Below are positions 42,136 to 50,199 of a DNA stretch of 64,000 nucleotides, piece by piece. The DNA comes from Pseudoflavonifractor sp. MSJ-30 (GTDB lineage: Bacteria > Bacillota > Clostridia > Oscillospirales > Oscillospiraceae), in contig NZ_JAHLPU010000018.1 in assembly GCF_018918045.1 (NCBI RefSeq), forward strand, positions 1 to 64,000. Reading direction: 5' to 3'. A program made the position numbers and the translations under genes. The notes below the pieces were generated by a model that was not told where the DNA came from, did no database searches, and worked only from the letters and a program-made list of their open reading frames with translations. Positions within the stretch are counted from its first letter, which is position 1; each line of letters starts with the position of its first letter.

Positions 42136-43335
42136 TTACACCCCAAACAGCTCGGCAATGCCCTTTTCGTCCAGCTTGGAGCCGATGACACAGAGCTTGC
42201 CGGTGACGTCGGCGCTGCCGGAGCGGACATTGTGCTCCTCAGGCACATAGTCGAAGTGAATCCAAGTGCCGTCCACGGCGGGCAGGATGCCCTTGGCCCG
42301 AAGGATCGCGCCGTAGTCGCCGGAATCCAGAGCCTTCAAAGCATTCTCAACGGTCTGCTTCTCAAACTTCCGGGCAGTCTCAGTGCCCCAGGAGGTGAAG
42401 ACCTCGTCGGCATGATGGTGGTGATGATGGTGGTCATGGCAGCCGCAGGTGCAGTTCTCATCATGCTCATGGTCGTGATGATGATGCGCATGCTCCTCGT
42501 GGTCGTGGTCATGGTGGTGCTCATGCTCCTCATGGTCATGATCGTGGCAGCAGCAGTGATCGTCATCGTCGTGATGATGGTGGTGATGCTCGTGCGCATC
42601 CTCGTCGTCATCGTCATCATGGTGATGATGATGCGCATCCTCGTCATCCTCGTCGTCATGGTGGTGATGATGGTGCTCATGCGCATCTTCCTCAGCTTCC
42701 AGGCGCTCGGATTCCAGCCGGGCCAGTTCAGCGGCAAGGGATGCTTTGCCCTCCATGGCAGAAATCAGCTGTTCGCCGGTCAGCTCGCCCCAGGGTGTGG
42801 TGATAACGGTGGCCACAGAGTTGTGCTGCCGCAGAATTTCCACGGCGGCATCCAGCTTGGCCTGGGGGATAGAATCGGTACGGGACAGGATGATGGTGGA
42901 AGCAGTCTCCACCTGGTTGTTGTAGAACTCGCCGAAGTTCTTGGTGTAGACCTTGACTTTTCCGGCGTCCACAACGGCAACGGTGTAGCCCAGAGTTACG
43001 TCAGGGCCGGTGACCTTGTTCACAGCGCCGATTACGTCGGACAGCTTGCCCACGCCGGAGGGTTCGATGATAATCCGGTCGGGGTGGTACTCGTTAATGA
43101 CCTTCGTCAGAGCCTTGCCAAAGTCGCCCACCAGAGAGCAGCAGATGCAGCCGGAATTCATCTCCGTAATGTTGATGCCGGCGTCCTGCAAAAAGCCGCC
43201 GTCAATGCCGATCTCGCCAAATTCATTCTCAATCAGCACCAGCTTCTGTCCCTTGTAGCCTTCCGCAATCATTTTCTTGATCAGCGTGGTTTTACCTGCG
43301 CCCAGGAAGCCGGAATAAATATCAACCTTTGTCAT
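42136..43335 (-). CDS. CobW/COG0523 GTPase with very His-rich insert
   Basis: 399 residues from the ATG at 43335 (GGAAGG upstream). G3E GTPase: GFLGAGKTTL Walker A, ENEFGEIGIDG, the metal-binding CICC (NSGCICCS), and EPSGVGK. Residues about 216-310 are almost only His, Asp, Glu and Cys: more than 40 His, plus HCCCH and NCTCGC clusters. The C-terminal CobW_C domain follows (FTSWGTETARKF). COG0523 proteins with such stretches are zinc, cobalt or nickel chaperones or stores. The promoter region is present but no Zur-type operator was recognised. Confidence 0.88.
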   Translation of the reverse strand: MTKVDIYSGFLGAGKTTLIKKMIAEGYKGQKLVLIENEFGEIGIDGGFLQDAGINITEMNSGCICCSLVGDFGKALTKVINEYHPDRIIIEPSGVGKLSDVIGAVNKVTGPDVTLGYTVAVVDAGKVKVYTKNFGEFYNNQVETASTIILSRTDSIPQAKLDAAVEILRQHNSVATVITTPWGELTGEQLISAMEGKASLAAELARLESERLEAEEDAHEHHHHHHDDEDDEDAHHHHHDDDDDEDAHEHHHHHHDDDDHCCCHDHDHEEHEHHHDHDHEEHAHHHHDHEHDENCTCGCHDHHHHHHHADEVFTSWGTETARKFEKQTVENALKALDSGDYGAILRAKGILPAVDGTWIHFDYVPEEHNVRSGSADVTGKLCVIGSKLDEKGIAELFGV

Positions 43336-43478
43336 AAATAACACCTTCCAAAAGAATTTCCCAAGGACAGCTTTTACCGTCCTTGCTTTACGCATACCTT
43401 ATTAGTATAGCACGAAGTCAATTAAAAATCCAGAGTAAGCACAAAATTCACAGAACATTTCCAATTTTCGACAAAATC

Positions 43479-43498
43479 CCGCAGCGAATCCGCTGCGG
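43479..43498 (-). terminator. terminator of dprA
   Basis: CCGCAGCG/CGCTGCGG stem with a short loop, then on the minus strand GATTTTGTC. Confidence 0.65.
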
Positions 43499-43504
43499 AA
43501 AATA

Positions 43505-44389
43505 TCAGATTTCGAATAGGTCCGGCTCCCGCAGGCAAAGAGCGGACAGATTCCGCAGGGCTTCCACTCCGACTGCCTCCGCGCCCAGGCCCCGCAGGGC
43601 GGCTTCCCCCTCGCTGCCGTCATGGAATACGCAGACAGGAGTCCAGCGGCTTTGCAGATTCTGCGCCGTGCCGCTCCAGGTGCCGCCTATCCCTGCCCGG
43701 CTCTGGACTGCCAGAACCAGCTGTCCCAGGGTGTGAATCACCCGGTTGCGCCGCAGTGCCCGCTGGGACGAGAAAGGCGCGTCATAGTCTTCCTCGCTGA
43801 GGTAGAGCACGTTTTGGGTTTTCAGATAGCTGTGCAGAGCATCCGGCACCACGCTGATTACCTGCCCCCCGGCATCCAGGCATCCCTGCTGGGCGGCCTG
43901 ATCGGCGCCTGCCGCGTTGCCGGAAACCAGTACAAAGCCCTGCCTCGCCGCCTGCCGGCCTGCCTCGTAGGCGAATGTCCGGCTTTCCGGCTTTGGCTTT
44001 CTGCTGCCCACGACGGATATCTTCGGCTTATCCAGCAGAGACAGGTCCCCCTTGGCCCACAGGCAGCCGGGGCTGTCCAGCCCCAGCTTTTTCCGGACGG
44101 ATACCGGGTAGCGCGCGTCCGTCCGCTGGATGGGAATGCACTTTCGAATTTTTGCCTTTTGCAAATACCGTTCCAGCAGCTCCGTATCGGCCAGCAGTCC
44201 CAATATCTGTGAAGAGAGCGCATTGCCGCAGCCAAGGGTGTGCAGCTCTTTTTCCGTAAGTTCCCCGGGTTCAAAAGCCCCATGGCTCAAAACCCGTTGC
44301 GAAAGAGTCCGCAGCTGGGCCGGGGTAAGGGGCTTCCGCTCCGGATTGCCCAGATGGCTGGTCAGCAGCAGAAAGCCGTAATTTTCCAT
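43505..44389 (-). CDS. dprA: DprA/Smf-like DNA-processing protein
   Basis: 294 residues. The Rossmann-like DprA core spans about 100-270: ISVVGSRKP, FAYEAGRQAARQGFVLVSGNAAGADQAA and GGQVISVVPDAL, then RNRVIHTLGQLVLAVQS. An N-terminal helical region (1-95) and no clear winged helix at the end. DprA loads RecA on incoming single strands in transformation. The usual GLARGID reads GNAAGAD, so it is a diverged member. Its ATG overlaps the stop of the DEAD-box helicase gene by one base (TGATG). Confidence 0.75.
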   Translation of the reverse strand: MENYGFLLLTSHLGNPERKPLTPAQLRTLSQRVLSHGAFEPGELTEKELHTLGCGNALSSQILGLLADTELLERYLQKAKIRKCIPIQRTDARYPVSVRKKLGLDSPGCLWAKGDLSLLDKPKISVVGSRKPKPESRTFAYEAGRQAARQGFVLVSGNAAGADQAAQQGCLDAGGQVISVVPDALHSYLKTQNVLYLSEEDYDAPFSSQRALRRNRVIHTLGQLVLAVQSRAGIGGTWSGTAQNLQSRWTPVCVFHDGSEGEAALRGLGAEAVGVEALRNLSALCLREPDLFEI

Positions 44390-45579
44390 CAGCGGAATCT
44401 CCGCTTTGGTGCGGGGGGCGCTTTGACCTCTTCCTTGGTCAGAACGCCGTCCTCAGACAGAAGCATGGGCTGAATGGTATAGTTGGAGTACTTCGCGATC
44501 TCGTCCAGCTTGGCCTTTTCCGGGAAGTTGCCGATGATGCTCCAGGCAATGCCCTTCCGCTTGGCCCGGCCGGTCCGCCCGATGCGGTGGACATAGTATT
44601 CGTTCTCTTCCGGCACGTCGAAATTGATAACGCAATCCACATCGTCCACATCAATGCCCCGGGAGGCCACGTCCGTAGCCACCAGCACAGGCAGCTTGCC
44701 GCTGCGATAGCGCTGCATGGTCTTCTCCCGCTGCTGCTGGCGGATATCGCCGTGGAGACACTCGCAATCCAGACCTGCCCGCTGGAAATCGTCACACAGC
44801 CGCTGGCACATATGCTTGGTGTTGCAGAAAATCATAACCCGCTCATAGCCCTGGCTCCTGATGAGCCGCAGAGTGGTAGCCGCCTTTTCAAGAGGCGTGC
44901 AGGTCAGGCTGTACTGGTCGATATCCGGCCGGTCCTCCTGCTTGGGCTCCACGGTGATCTCCACCTCGTCCCGCTGGTACATCCAGGAGACGGTCATGAC
45001 CTCCTGAGAAATGGTGGCGGAGAACAGGCCCAGATTCTTCCGATTCCTGACCTTCTCAATGATGCGGGTCACATCCTTGAAAAAGCCCATGTCCAGCATC
45101 CGGTCAGCCTCATCCAGAACAACGGTCTGGATTTTATCCAGACGAATGGTCTTTCGGTTGTAGTGGTCCATCAGGCGGCCGGGGGTCGCCACAACGATCT
45201 GGGGCTTCTTTTCCAGAGCCTTAATCTGGCTGCCGATGCCCGCGCCGCCATAGAGTACGGCTACCCGGATATTGTGGAAATAAGTCAGCAGCCCCCGCAG
45301 CTCATCGCCAATCTGGATGGCCAGCTCCCGGGTGGGTGCCAGAATCAACCCCTGCACATCCTCGCACTCGGCATCTATGTGCTCGATCATGGGGATGCCA
45401 AAGGCAAAAGTCTTGCCGGTGCCCGTAGGAGCCTTGGCAATCACATCCCGCCATTGCAGGAAATAAGGAATCGCCTCCGCCTGGATGGTGGTGGGATAGC
45501 CATAGCCCTTCTTTTCCAGAGCCTTCAGCATGGCTTCCGACAGGCCGAGACTTTCAAATGTAATATTGCTTTCTTCCAT
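44389..45579 (-). CDS. DEAD-box RNA helicase
   Basis: 396 residues. Complete helicase core: Q motif GYPTTIQAEAIPYFL, motif I APTGTGKTFAF, Ia APTRELAIQ, II VLDEADRMLDMGF, III SATIS, IV IFCNT, V ATDVASRGIDV, VI YVHRIGRTGRAKRKG. Only a short basic tail follows, ending PAPKRRFR. Likely ribosome assembly or RNA decay. Own promoter; translationally coupled with dprA. Confidence 0.95.
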   Translation of the reverse strand: MEESNITFESLGLSEAMLKALEKKGYGYPTTIQAEAIPYFLQWRDVIAKAPTGTGKTFAFGIPMIEHIDAECEDVQGLILAPTRELAIQIGDELRGLLTYFHNIRVAVLYGGAGIGSQIKALEKKPQIVVATPGRLMDHYNRKTIRLDKIQTVVLDEADRMLDMGFFKDVTRIIEKVRNRKNLGLFSATISQEVMTVSWMYQRDEVEITVEPKQEDRPDIDQYSLTCTPLEKAATTLRLIRSQGYERVMIFCNTKHMCQRLCDDFQRAGLDCECLHGDIRQQQREKTMQRYRSGKLPVLVATDVASRGIDVDDVDCVINFDVPEENEYYVHRIGRTGRAKRKGIAWSIIGNFPEKAKLDEIAKYSNYTIQPMLLSEDGVLTKEEVKAPPAPKRRFR

Positions 45580-45610
45580 AAACGTTCATTCCTTTTTCAT
45601 AATCAGAGGT

Positions 45611-45639
45611 ATTCTATCATTCTTTTTGGAAATTTGCAA
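45611..45639 (-). promoter_or_regulatory. sigma-A promoter of the helicase-dprA operon
   Basis: Minus strand TTGCAA (45634-45639), 17-base spacer, TAGAAT (45611-45616). Confidence 0.75.
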
Positions 45640-45658
45640 GGCTTCCCCCATTTCTTCT

Positions 45659-45686
45659 TTGCATTTTCAATAATTTGTGATAGAAT
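45659..45686 (+). promoter_or_regulatory. sigma-A promoter of tex
   Basis: TTGCAT (45659-45664), 16-base spacer, TAGAAT (45681-45686); AAAAGGAG precedes the ATG. Confidence 0.7.
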
Positions 45687-45716
45687 GGATACGATTTTGC
45701 GAAAAGGAGAATACCC

Positions 45717-47855
45717 ATGCAGTCCATTGTAGAGATTTTGGCCCGGGAGCTGGGCCAGAAGCAGCAGTATATTGAAAATGTGGTAAACCTCATTGATGAG
45801 GGCAATACCATTCCGTTTATCGCCCGCTACCGGAAGGAAATGCACGGCGCCATGGACGACACCACCCTGCGTAATCTGGAGACCAGACTCACTTATCTGC
45901 GCAATCTGCAGCAGCGCCGGGACGAGGTCAAAAAATCCATTGAAAACCAGGGCAAATTGACGGAAGAACTGTCGGCCGCAATTGACAACGCGGCGACTAT
46001 GACGGAAGTGGAAGACCTGTACCGCCCCTACAAGCAAAAGCGCCGCACCCGTGGCTCCATTGCCCGGGAAAAGGGACTGTATCCTTTGGCCCAGGCTATT
46101 TTTGCCCAGGATGGGCAGGATATCGAAGCCCTGGCAAAGACCTTTCTGGACGAGGAAAAGGGCGTCGCCTCTGTAGAGGATGCCATTGCGGGAGCCTGCG
46201 ATATCATCGCCGAAAACCTTTCCGATGATGCGGAGATTCGCAAAAATCTGCGCGGTCTGATCGCCCGCCGGGGTAGTCTCGTAAGCAAGGCAGACGATCC
46301 CGAGGCAGATACGGTCTATAAACTCTATTATGACTTTAACCAGAGCATCGCCCGTCTTCTGGATCACCAGATTCTGGCCATCAACCGGGGCGAAAAAGAG
46401 GGCATTCTGAAGGTCAGCATTACGCTGCCCGGAAACGAAGGTCCCGCTCTGGTGTGCCGTGCCGCGTTGAAGCCCACCATGCAGGTATCCCAGCTGGTCA
46501 AGGCCGCGGCAGAGGACGCTTTTGACCGGCTGATCTTCCCCTCCGTACAGCGGGAAATCCGAAATGAGCTGACAGACCGGGCCAGTCAGGGGGCCATTGC
46601 CAACTTTGCCCTGAATCTGAAGCCGCTGCTGATGCAGCCCCCTGTAAAGGGCTTTGTGACCATGGGCCTGGACCCCGGATACCGGAACGGCTGTAAGGTG
46701 GCCGTCATCGACCCCACAGGCAAGGTGCTGGATACCGCCGTGGTCTACCCCACCTTCTCCGAGCGAAAAAAGCAGGAGGCCATCTCTACCCTGTCCCAGC
46801 TCATGCGGAAGCATGAGGTAAAACACATTGCCATCGGCAACGGAACCGCCTCCCGGGAGACGGAAGCCATGACCGTAGAGCTGCTGCGGTCCTTCCCGGA
46901 AGCCAGCTATATGATCGTCAACGAGGCAGGCGCTTCCGTGTACTCCGCCTCCCCTTTGGCCGCCGAGGAATTCCCGGAATATGACGTGAATCTGCGTTCT
47001 GCCGTATCCATAGCCCGGCGGCTCCAGGATCCTCTGGCAGAGCTGGTAAAGATCGATCCCAAAGCCATCGGCGTAGGGCAGTATCAGCACGATTGCCCCC
47101 AGAAGGAGCTGGACGAAGCTCTGGGCGCTGTGGTAGAGGACTGCGTCAACGCTGTAGGCGTGGACGCCAATACGGCCTCCCGCAGCCTTCTGCAGCAGGT
47201 CTCCGGCCTGACGGCAGCTACCGCGAAAAACATCGTAGCCTATCGGGAGGAAAACGGCCCCTTCACTTCCCGCAGCCAGCTGAAGAAAGTTCCCAAGCTC
47301 GGCCCCAAGGCCTTTGAGCAGTGCGCTGGCTTCCTGCGGATTCCCGAGAGCAAGGAGGTTCTGGACAATACCGGCGTTCACCCGGAATCCTACCCCGCCG
47401 CCAAGGCACTTTTGAAGCTGCTCCCCAGTGATGACCGGACGCAGCTGCCAAAGCTGTTGGAGAACTACGGCCTGAAAAAAGCCGCCGAGAACTGCGGCGT
47501 TGGGGAGCCTACTCTGGCGGATATCGCCAAAGAACTGGCAAAGCCCGGCCGGGATCCCCGGGATGAGTTGCCCAAGCCCATTCTGCGCAAGGATGTGCTG
47601 GAAATGAAGGACCTGAAGCCAGGCATGGTGTTGACCGGCACTGTGCGGAACGTCATTGATTTCGGCGTATTTGTGGATATCGGCGTCCATCAGGACGGTC
47701 TTGTGCACATCTCCGAGGTATGTAATCGCCGTCTGAAGCACCCCAGTGAAGCGGTTCAGGTGGGCGACGTTGTAGATGTGGTAGTCCTGAGCGTAGACGA
47801 AAAGCGCCACCGCATCAGCCTGAGCATGAAGCAGGCGAAGAACCAGCAAAAGTAA
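45717..47855 (+). CDS. tex: Tex family transcription accessory protein
   Basis: 712 residues. Tex layout: N-terminal helix-turn-helix region (NTIPFIARYRKEM), YqgF/RNase-H-like domain (MGLDPGYRNGCKVAVID, about 318-450), helix-hairpin-helix motifs (VSGLTAATAKNIVAYREENG) and a C-terminal S1 domain (GMVLTGTVRNVIDFGVFVDIG). It binds nucleic acid and affects transcription and stress or toxin expression in several bacteria. Full length. Confidence 0.96.
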   Translation: MQSIVEILARELGQKQQYIENVVNLIDEGNTIPFIARYRKEMHGAMDDTTLRNLETRLTYLRNLQQRRDEVKKSIENQGKLTEELSAAIDNAATMTEVEDLYRPYKQKRRTRGSIAREKGLYPLAQAIFAQDGQDIEALAKTFLDEEKGVASVEDAIAGACDIIAENLSDDAEIRKNLRGLIARRGSLVSKADDPEADTVYKLYYDFNQSIARLLDHQILAINRGEKEGILKVSITLPGNEGPALVCRAALKPTMQVSQLVKAAAEDAFDRLIFPSVQREIRNELTDRASQGAIANFALNLKPLLMQPPVKGFVTMGLDPGYRNGCKVAVIDPTGKVLDTAVVYPTFSERKKQEAISTLSQLMRKHEVKHIAIGNGTASRETEAMTVELLRSFPEASYMIVNEAGASVYSASPLAAEEFPEYDVNLRSAVSIARRLQDPLAELVKIDPKAIGVGQYQHDCPQKELDEALGAVVEDCVNAVGVDANTASRSLLQQVSGLTAATAKNIVAYREENGPFTSRSQLKKVPKLGPKAFEQCAGFLRIPESKEVLDNTGVHPESYPAAKALLKLLPSDDRTQLPKLLENYGLKKAAENCGVGEPTLADIAKELAKPGRDPRDELPKPILRKDVLEMKDLKPGMVLTGTVRNVIDFGVFVDIGVHQDGLVHISEVCNRRLKHPSEAVQVGDVVDVVVLSVDEKRHRISLSMKQAKNQQK

Positions 47856-47881
47856 GGCCTTTGCCCCAAAATGCGGCATAC

Positions 47882-47910
47882 TTGACAGGTTTCTCGAAAT
47901 ATTGTATAAT
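47882..47910 (+). promoter_or_regulatory. consensus sigma-A promoter of the LRR gene
   Basis: Perfect TTGACA (47882-47887) and TATAAT (47905-47910) with a 17-base spacer; one of the strongest promoters in the window. Confidence 0.88.
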
Positions 47911-47944
47911 TGACGGAACAATCCCTTAGATTGGAGCTTTTATA

Positions 47945-49672
47945 ATGAAAAAGTTGATTCATTTTCTGGTGCCGCTGCTGATGATCGTTCTGGTCATTGC
48001 CAGCATTGGCTGGTACCTGTTTGTCTATGACCGCGCCTTTACCCGGGATCTGCTGCTGCAGCAGGCCCGTGATAACGATCTGAAGGGAAACACCAGCCTT
48101 TCCTCCTGGTTCTACAACCTTGCCTATGGCTTTTCCGGTCAGGACGAGAACGTAGCCATTGAGCTTGCCAACCAGTACAAGGCCTCCGGCAACTATACAA
48201 AAGCGGAGGTTACACTCTCCAAAGCCATCCGGGATGGGGCCACCAAGGAATTGTATATCGCCCTGTGCAAGACCTATGTGGAGCAGGATAAGATTCTGGA
48301 CGCCGTATCCATGCTGGCCAACATTCCCAATGCCTCCATTAAGGCGGAGTTGGAAGCCATGCGGCCTGCGGCGCCCCAGGCTGACTACCCATCCGGGTAC
48401 TACAGCCAGTATATCTCCGTGACCCTGTCCTCCTCGGAAGGCACCACACTTTATTACACTACAGACGGCGATTACCCCTCTATTGCGGACGAACCCTATT
48501 CCGCCCCCATTGAGCTGCCCTTGGGAGAAAGTCAGGTTTACGCCGTCAGTGTCGCGGACAACGGCCTGGTGAGCCCTGTGACCATTCTGGGCTATACCAT
48601 CGGCGGCGTTATTGAACCGGTCATCTTTATGGACGCGTCCATGGAGCAAGCAATCCGAGCAGCTCTCGGGTACGATCAGTCTCACGTTCTCTACACCAAC
48701 GATCTGTGGCAGATTACAGAGTTGGAGGTACCCTCCGATGCCATGACTCTGGAGGACCTGATTTACCTGACTTATCTGGAAAATCTGACGGTCAACGGCC
48801 GGAACATGAGCAATCTGCAGGATTTTGCCGGACTGAACCATCTGAAAAAACTGGATCTCTCCAGCTGCCGTTTCCCGGCGGACGGTCTGAAAACCATCGC
48901 TTCCCTGCCCCATCTGAAGGAACTGAACCTTTCCAACTGCTCCCTCAGCACCCTTTCCGGTCTGGAGAATGCCGAATCTATGGAGATTCTGGACATCAGC
49001 AACAATACCATCCGGAATCTGGAGCCCCTTTCCAATATGTCCGCGCTGTCTGAACTGTATCTGCAGCACAACGCCGTTGCAAATCTGACAGTCGTTGGCG
49101 GACTGCCTGAGCTGACCGTATTGGATGTCTCTTACAACGCGCTGACAAGCATCGCTCCTCTGACCGGCAATGTACGGCTGACCAAGCTGAACGCAGCCAA
49201 CAATCAGATTGGCGATGTAAGCGCCGCTGCTTCCCTGCCCATGCTGGCCGAGCTGAACCTTGACTACAACAGTCTGACCGATATCTCCGGCCTGTCCGGC
49301 TGCGCAAGCCTGAAAACACTGACCGTTTCCAACAACCAGCTGAACAGTATCGATGCTCTGTCCGGAATGAGTACCCTGGAACGTCTGGACTTCTCTTACA
49401 ACAGCGTATCTTCCCTGCCGGACTTCGGCGCCAACAGCGCCATGCAGGTCATTGACGGCTCCTATAACGCGCTGGAATCCATTGACAGCATTGCGAAGAT
49501 GGCGGATATCTCCTACATCTACATGGATTACAACAAACTGACCAGTGTAGACGCCCTGGCTGACTGCTTCCATCTGGTGCAGGTCAACGTCTACGGCAAC
49601 GAGATTCCCGATGTCTCCGCACTGACGGAGCACGACATTCTGGTGAACTACGACCCGACGGTAAAGGAATAA
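47945..49672 (+). CDS. membrane-anchored leucine-rich repeat protein
   Basis: 575 residues. An N-terminal signal anchor (IHFLVPLLMIVLVIASIGWY) is followed by TPR-like helices (about 45-135, with ANQYKASGNYTKAEVTLSKA). A chitobiase/hexosaminidase C-terminal-like beta domain (about 140-220, TLYYTTDGDYPS) comes next. From about 230 to the end are about fifteen LRR units of 21-23 residues of the internalin/SDS22 type (LKKLDLS, LDISNNTI, LNLDYNSLTDISGLSG). Expected to be displayed outside the membrane for protein binding. No LPxTG. Expressed from a consensus promoter with the small gene downstream. Confidence 0.85.
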   Translation: MKKLIHFLVPLLMIVLVIASIGWYLFVYDRAFTRDLLLQQARDNDLKGNTSLSSWFYNLAYGFSGQDENVAIELANQYKASGNYTKAEVTLSKAIRDGATKELYIALCKTYVEQDKILDAVSMLANIPNASIKAELEAMRPAAPQADYPSGYYSQYISVTLSSSEGTTLYYTTDGDYPSIADEPYSAPIELPLGESQVYAVSVADNGLVSPVTILGYTIGGVIEPVIFMDASMEQAIRAALGYDQSHVLYTNDLWQITELEVPSDAMTLEDLIYLTYLENLTVNGRNMSNLQDFAGLNHLKKLDLSSCRFPADGLKTIASLPHLKELNLSNCSLSTLSGLENAESMEILDISNNTIRNLEPLSNMSALSELYLQHNAVANLTVVGGLPELTVLDVSYNALTSIAPLTGNVRLTKLNAANNQIGDVSAAASLPMLAELNLDYNSLTDISGLSGCASLKTLTVSNNQLNSIDALSGMSTLERLDFSYNSVSSLPDFGANSAMQVIDGSYNALESIDSIAKMADISYIYMDYNKLTSVDALADCFHLVQVNVYGNEIPDVSALTEHDILVNYDPTVKE

Positions 49673-49681
49673 GATCAAAAA

Positions 49682-49894
49682 ATGTTGCGGCGCAGAGGGC
49701 TTATGTCCGAGGCGGTCAGCGCCGTGTTCGCCCGTTTGTTTTCCGAAGAAGACTATATCTCCTGCGGACATCTGAGCGATAATCTGCCCTCTGCCCAATT
49801 GCAGCAGAAGCTGATGGTTACGCATTTGCTGGCGGAACACGTTCTCTTTGAAAATCAGGAAATTGAAGCGATTGAGAGCATTTTAACAAAATAA
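49682..49894 (+). CDS. small protein of unknown function
   Basis: 70 residues starting 9 bases after the LRR stop. Mostly helical: SEAVSAVFARLFSEED, LPSAQLQQKLMVTHLLAEHVL, ending in NQEIEAIESILTK. A start at Met8 (49703) is possible. The AAGGA ribosome site lies in the end of the LRR gene, implying co-translation. No family recognised; terminator directly downstream. Confidence 0.6.
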   Translation: MLRRRGLMSEAVSAVFARLFSEEDYISCGHLSDNLPSAQLQQKLMVTHLLAEHVLFENQEIEAIESILTK

Positions 49895-49908
49895 AAAATC
49901 GCTGCAAC

Positions 49909-49959
49909 AAAACGATCAGAGCTCGATACGCGGGAAGCGTACAAAGCTCTGATCGTTTT
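49909..49959. terminator. bidirectional terminator
   Basis: Perfect 15-bp stem AAAACGATCAGAGCT/AGCTCTGATCGTTTT with a 21-base loop, serving the LRR operon and the convergent 49963-50121 gene. Confidence 0.85.
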
Positions 49960-49962
49960 CTG

Positions 49963-50121
49963 TTATTGCTTAAGCAGCTCGTAGGAGAAATCCTCAAATT
50001 TAACCTTATCGCCGATCTGCGCATCCCCCAGAATGGCCAGGGCCACATGGGACTCCGTTCCGGTGACATCGTAGCGGATAACGGCATAATCGCCGTCAAT
50101 ATCGATTACAGTACCGATCAT
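49963..50121 (-). CDS. 52-residue HypC-like beta-barrel protein
   Basis: Small gene: ATG at 50121 behind AAAGGAAC, stop TAA at 49963-49965. Product starts MIGTVIDIDGDYAVIRY and ends DFSYELLKQ. The order VIDIDGDYAVIRYD - V-x-LAILGDAQIGDKV matches the HypC/HupF barrel (VLEIDGD-x-A-V ... LL-x-DA-x-VGD-x-V), but the essential N-terminal Cys2 of HypC is missing, so hydrogenase maturation is unlikely. It lies downstream of the PFOR gene behind a terminator and may use read-through. Could instead be a generic small OB/SH3-like protein. Confidence 0.7.
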   Translation of the reverse strand: MIGTVIDIDGDYAVIRYDVTGTESHVALAILGDAQIGDKVKFEDFSYELLKQ

Positions 50122-50141
50122 AAAAGTTCCTTTCAAGAAAA

Positions 50142-50165
50142 CCCGCCCCTGTTTCCAGGGGCGGG
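50142..50165 (-). terminator. terminator of the PFOR gene
   Basis: CCCGCCCCTG/CAGGGGCGGG stem; on the minus strand it is followed by TTTTCTTG. Confidence 0.9.
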
Positions 50166-50199
50166 CAATTTCATTTACGCGGGAGAAATGCCTCGGGGA

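Noticed and set aside
42405-42690. Tandem GATGATGGTG-like DNA repeats resembling a satellite or CRISPR
   Set aside because: They are the codons of the His/Asp-rich insert of the CobW protein, in frame, with no spacer structure.
49963-50121. Calling the 52-residue protein hydrogenase maturation factor HypC
   Set aside because: HypC needs its N-terminal Cys2, which is absent, and no hydrogenase or hyp genes are in the window. It is described as HypC-like only.
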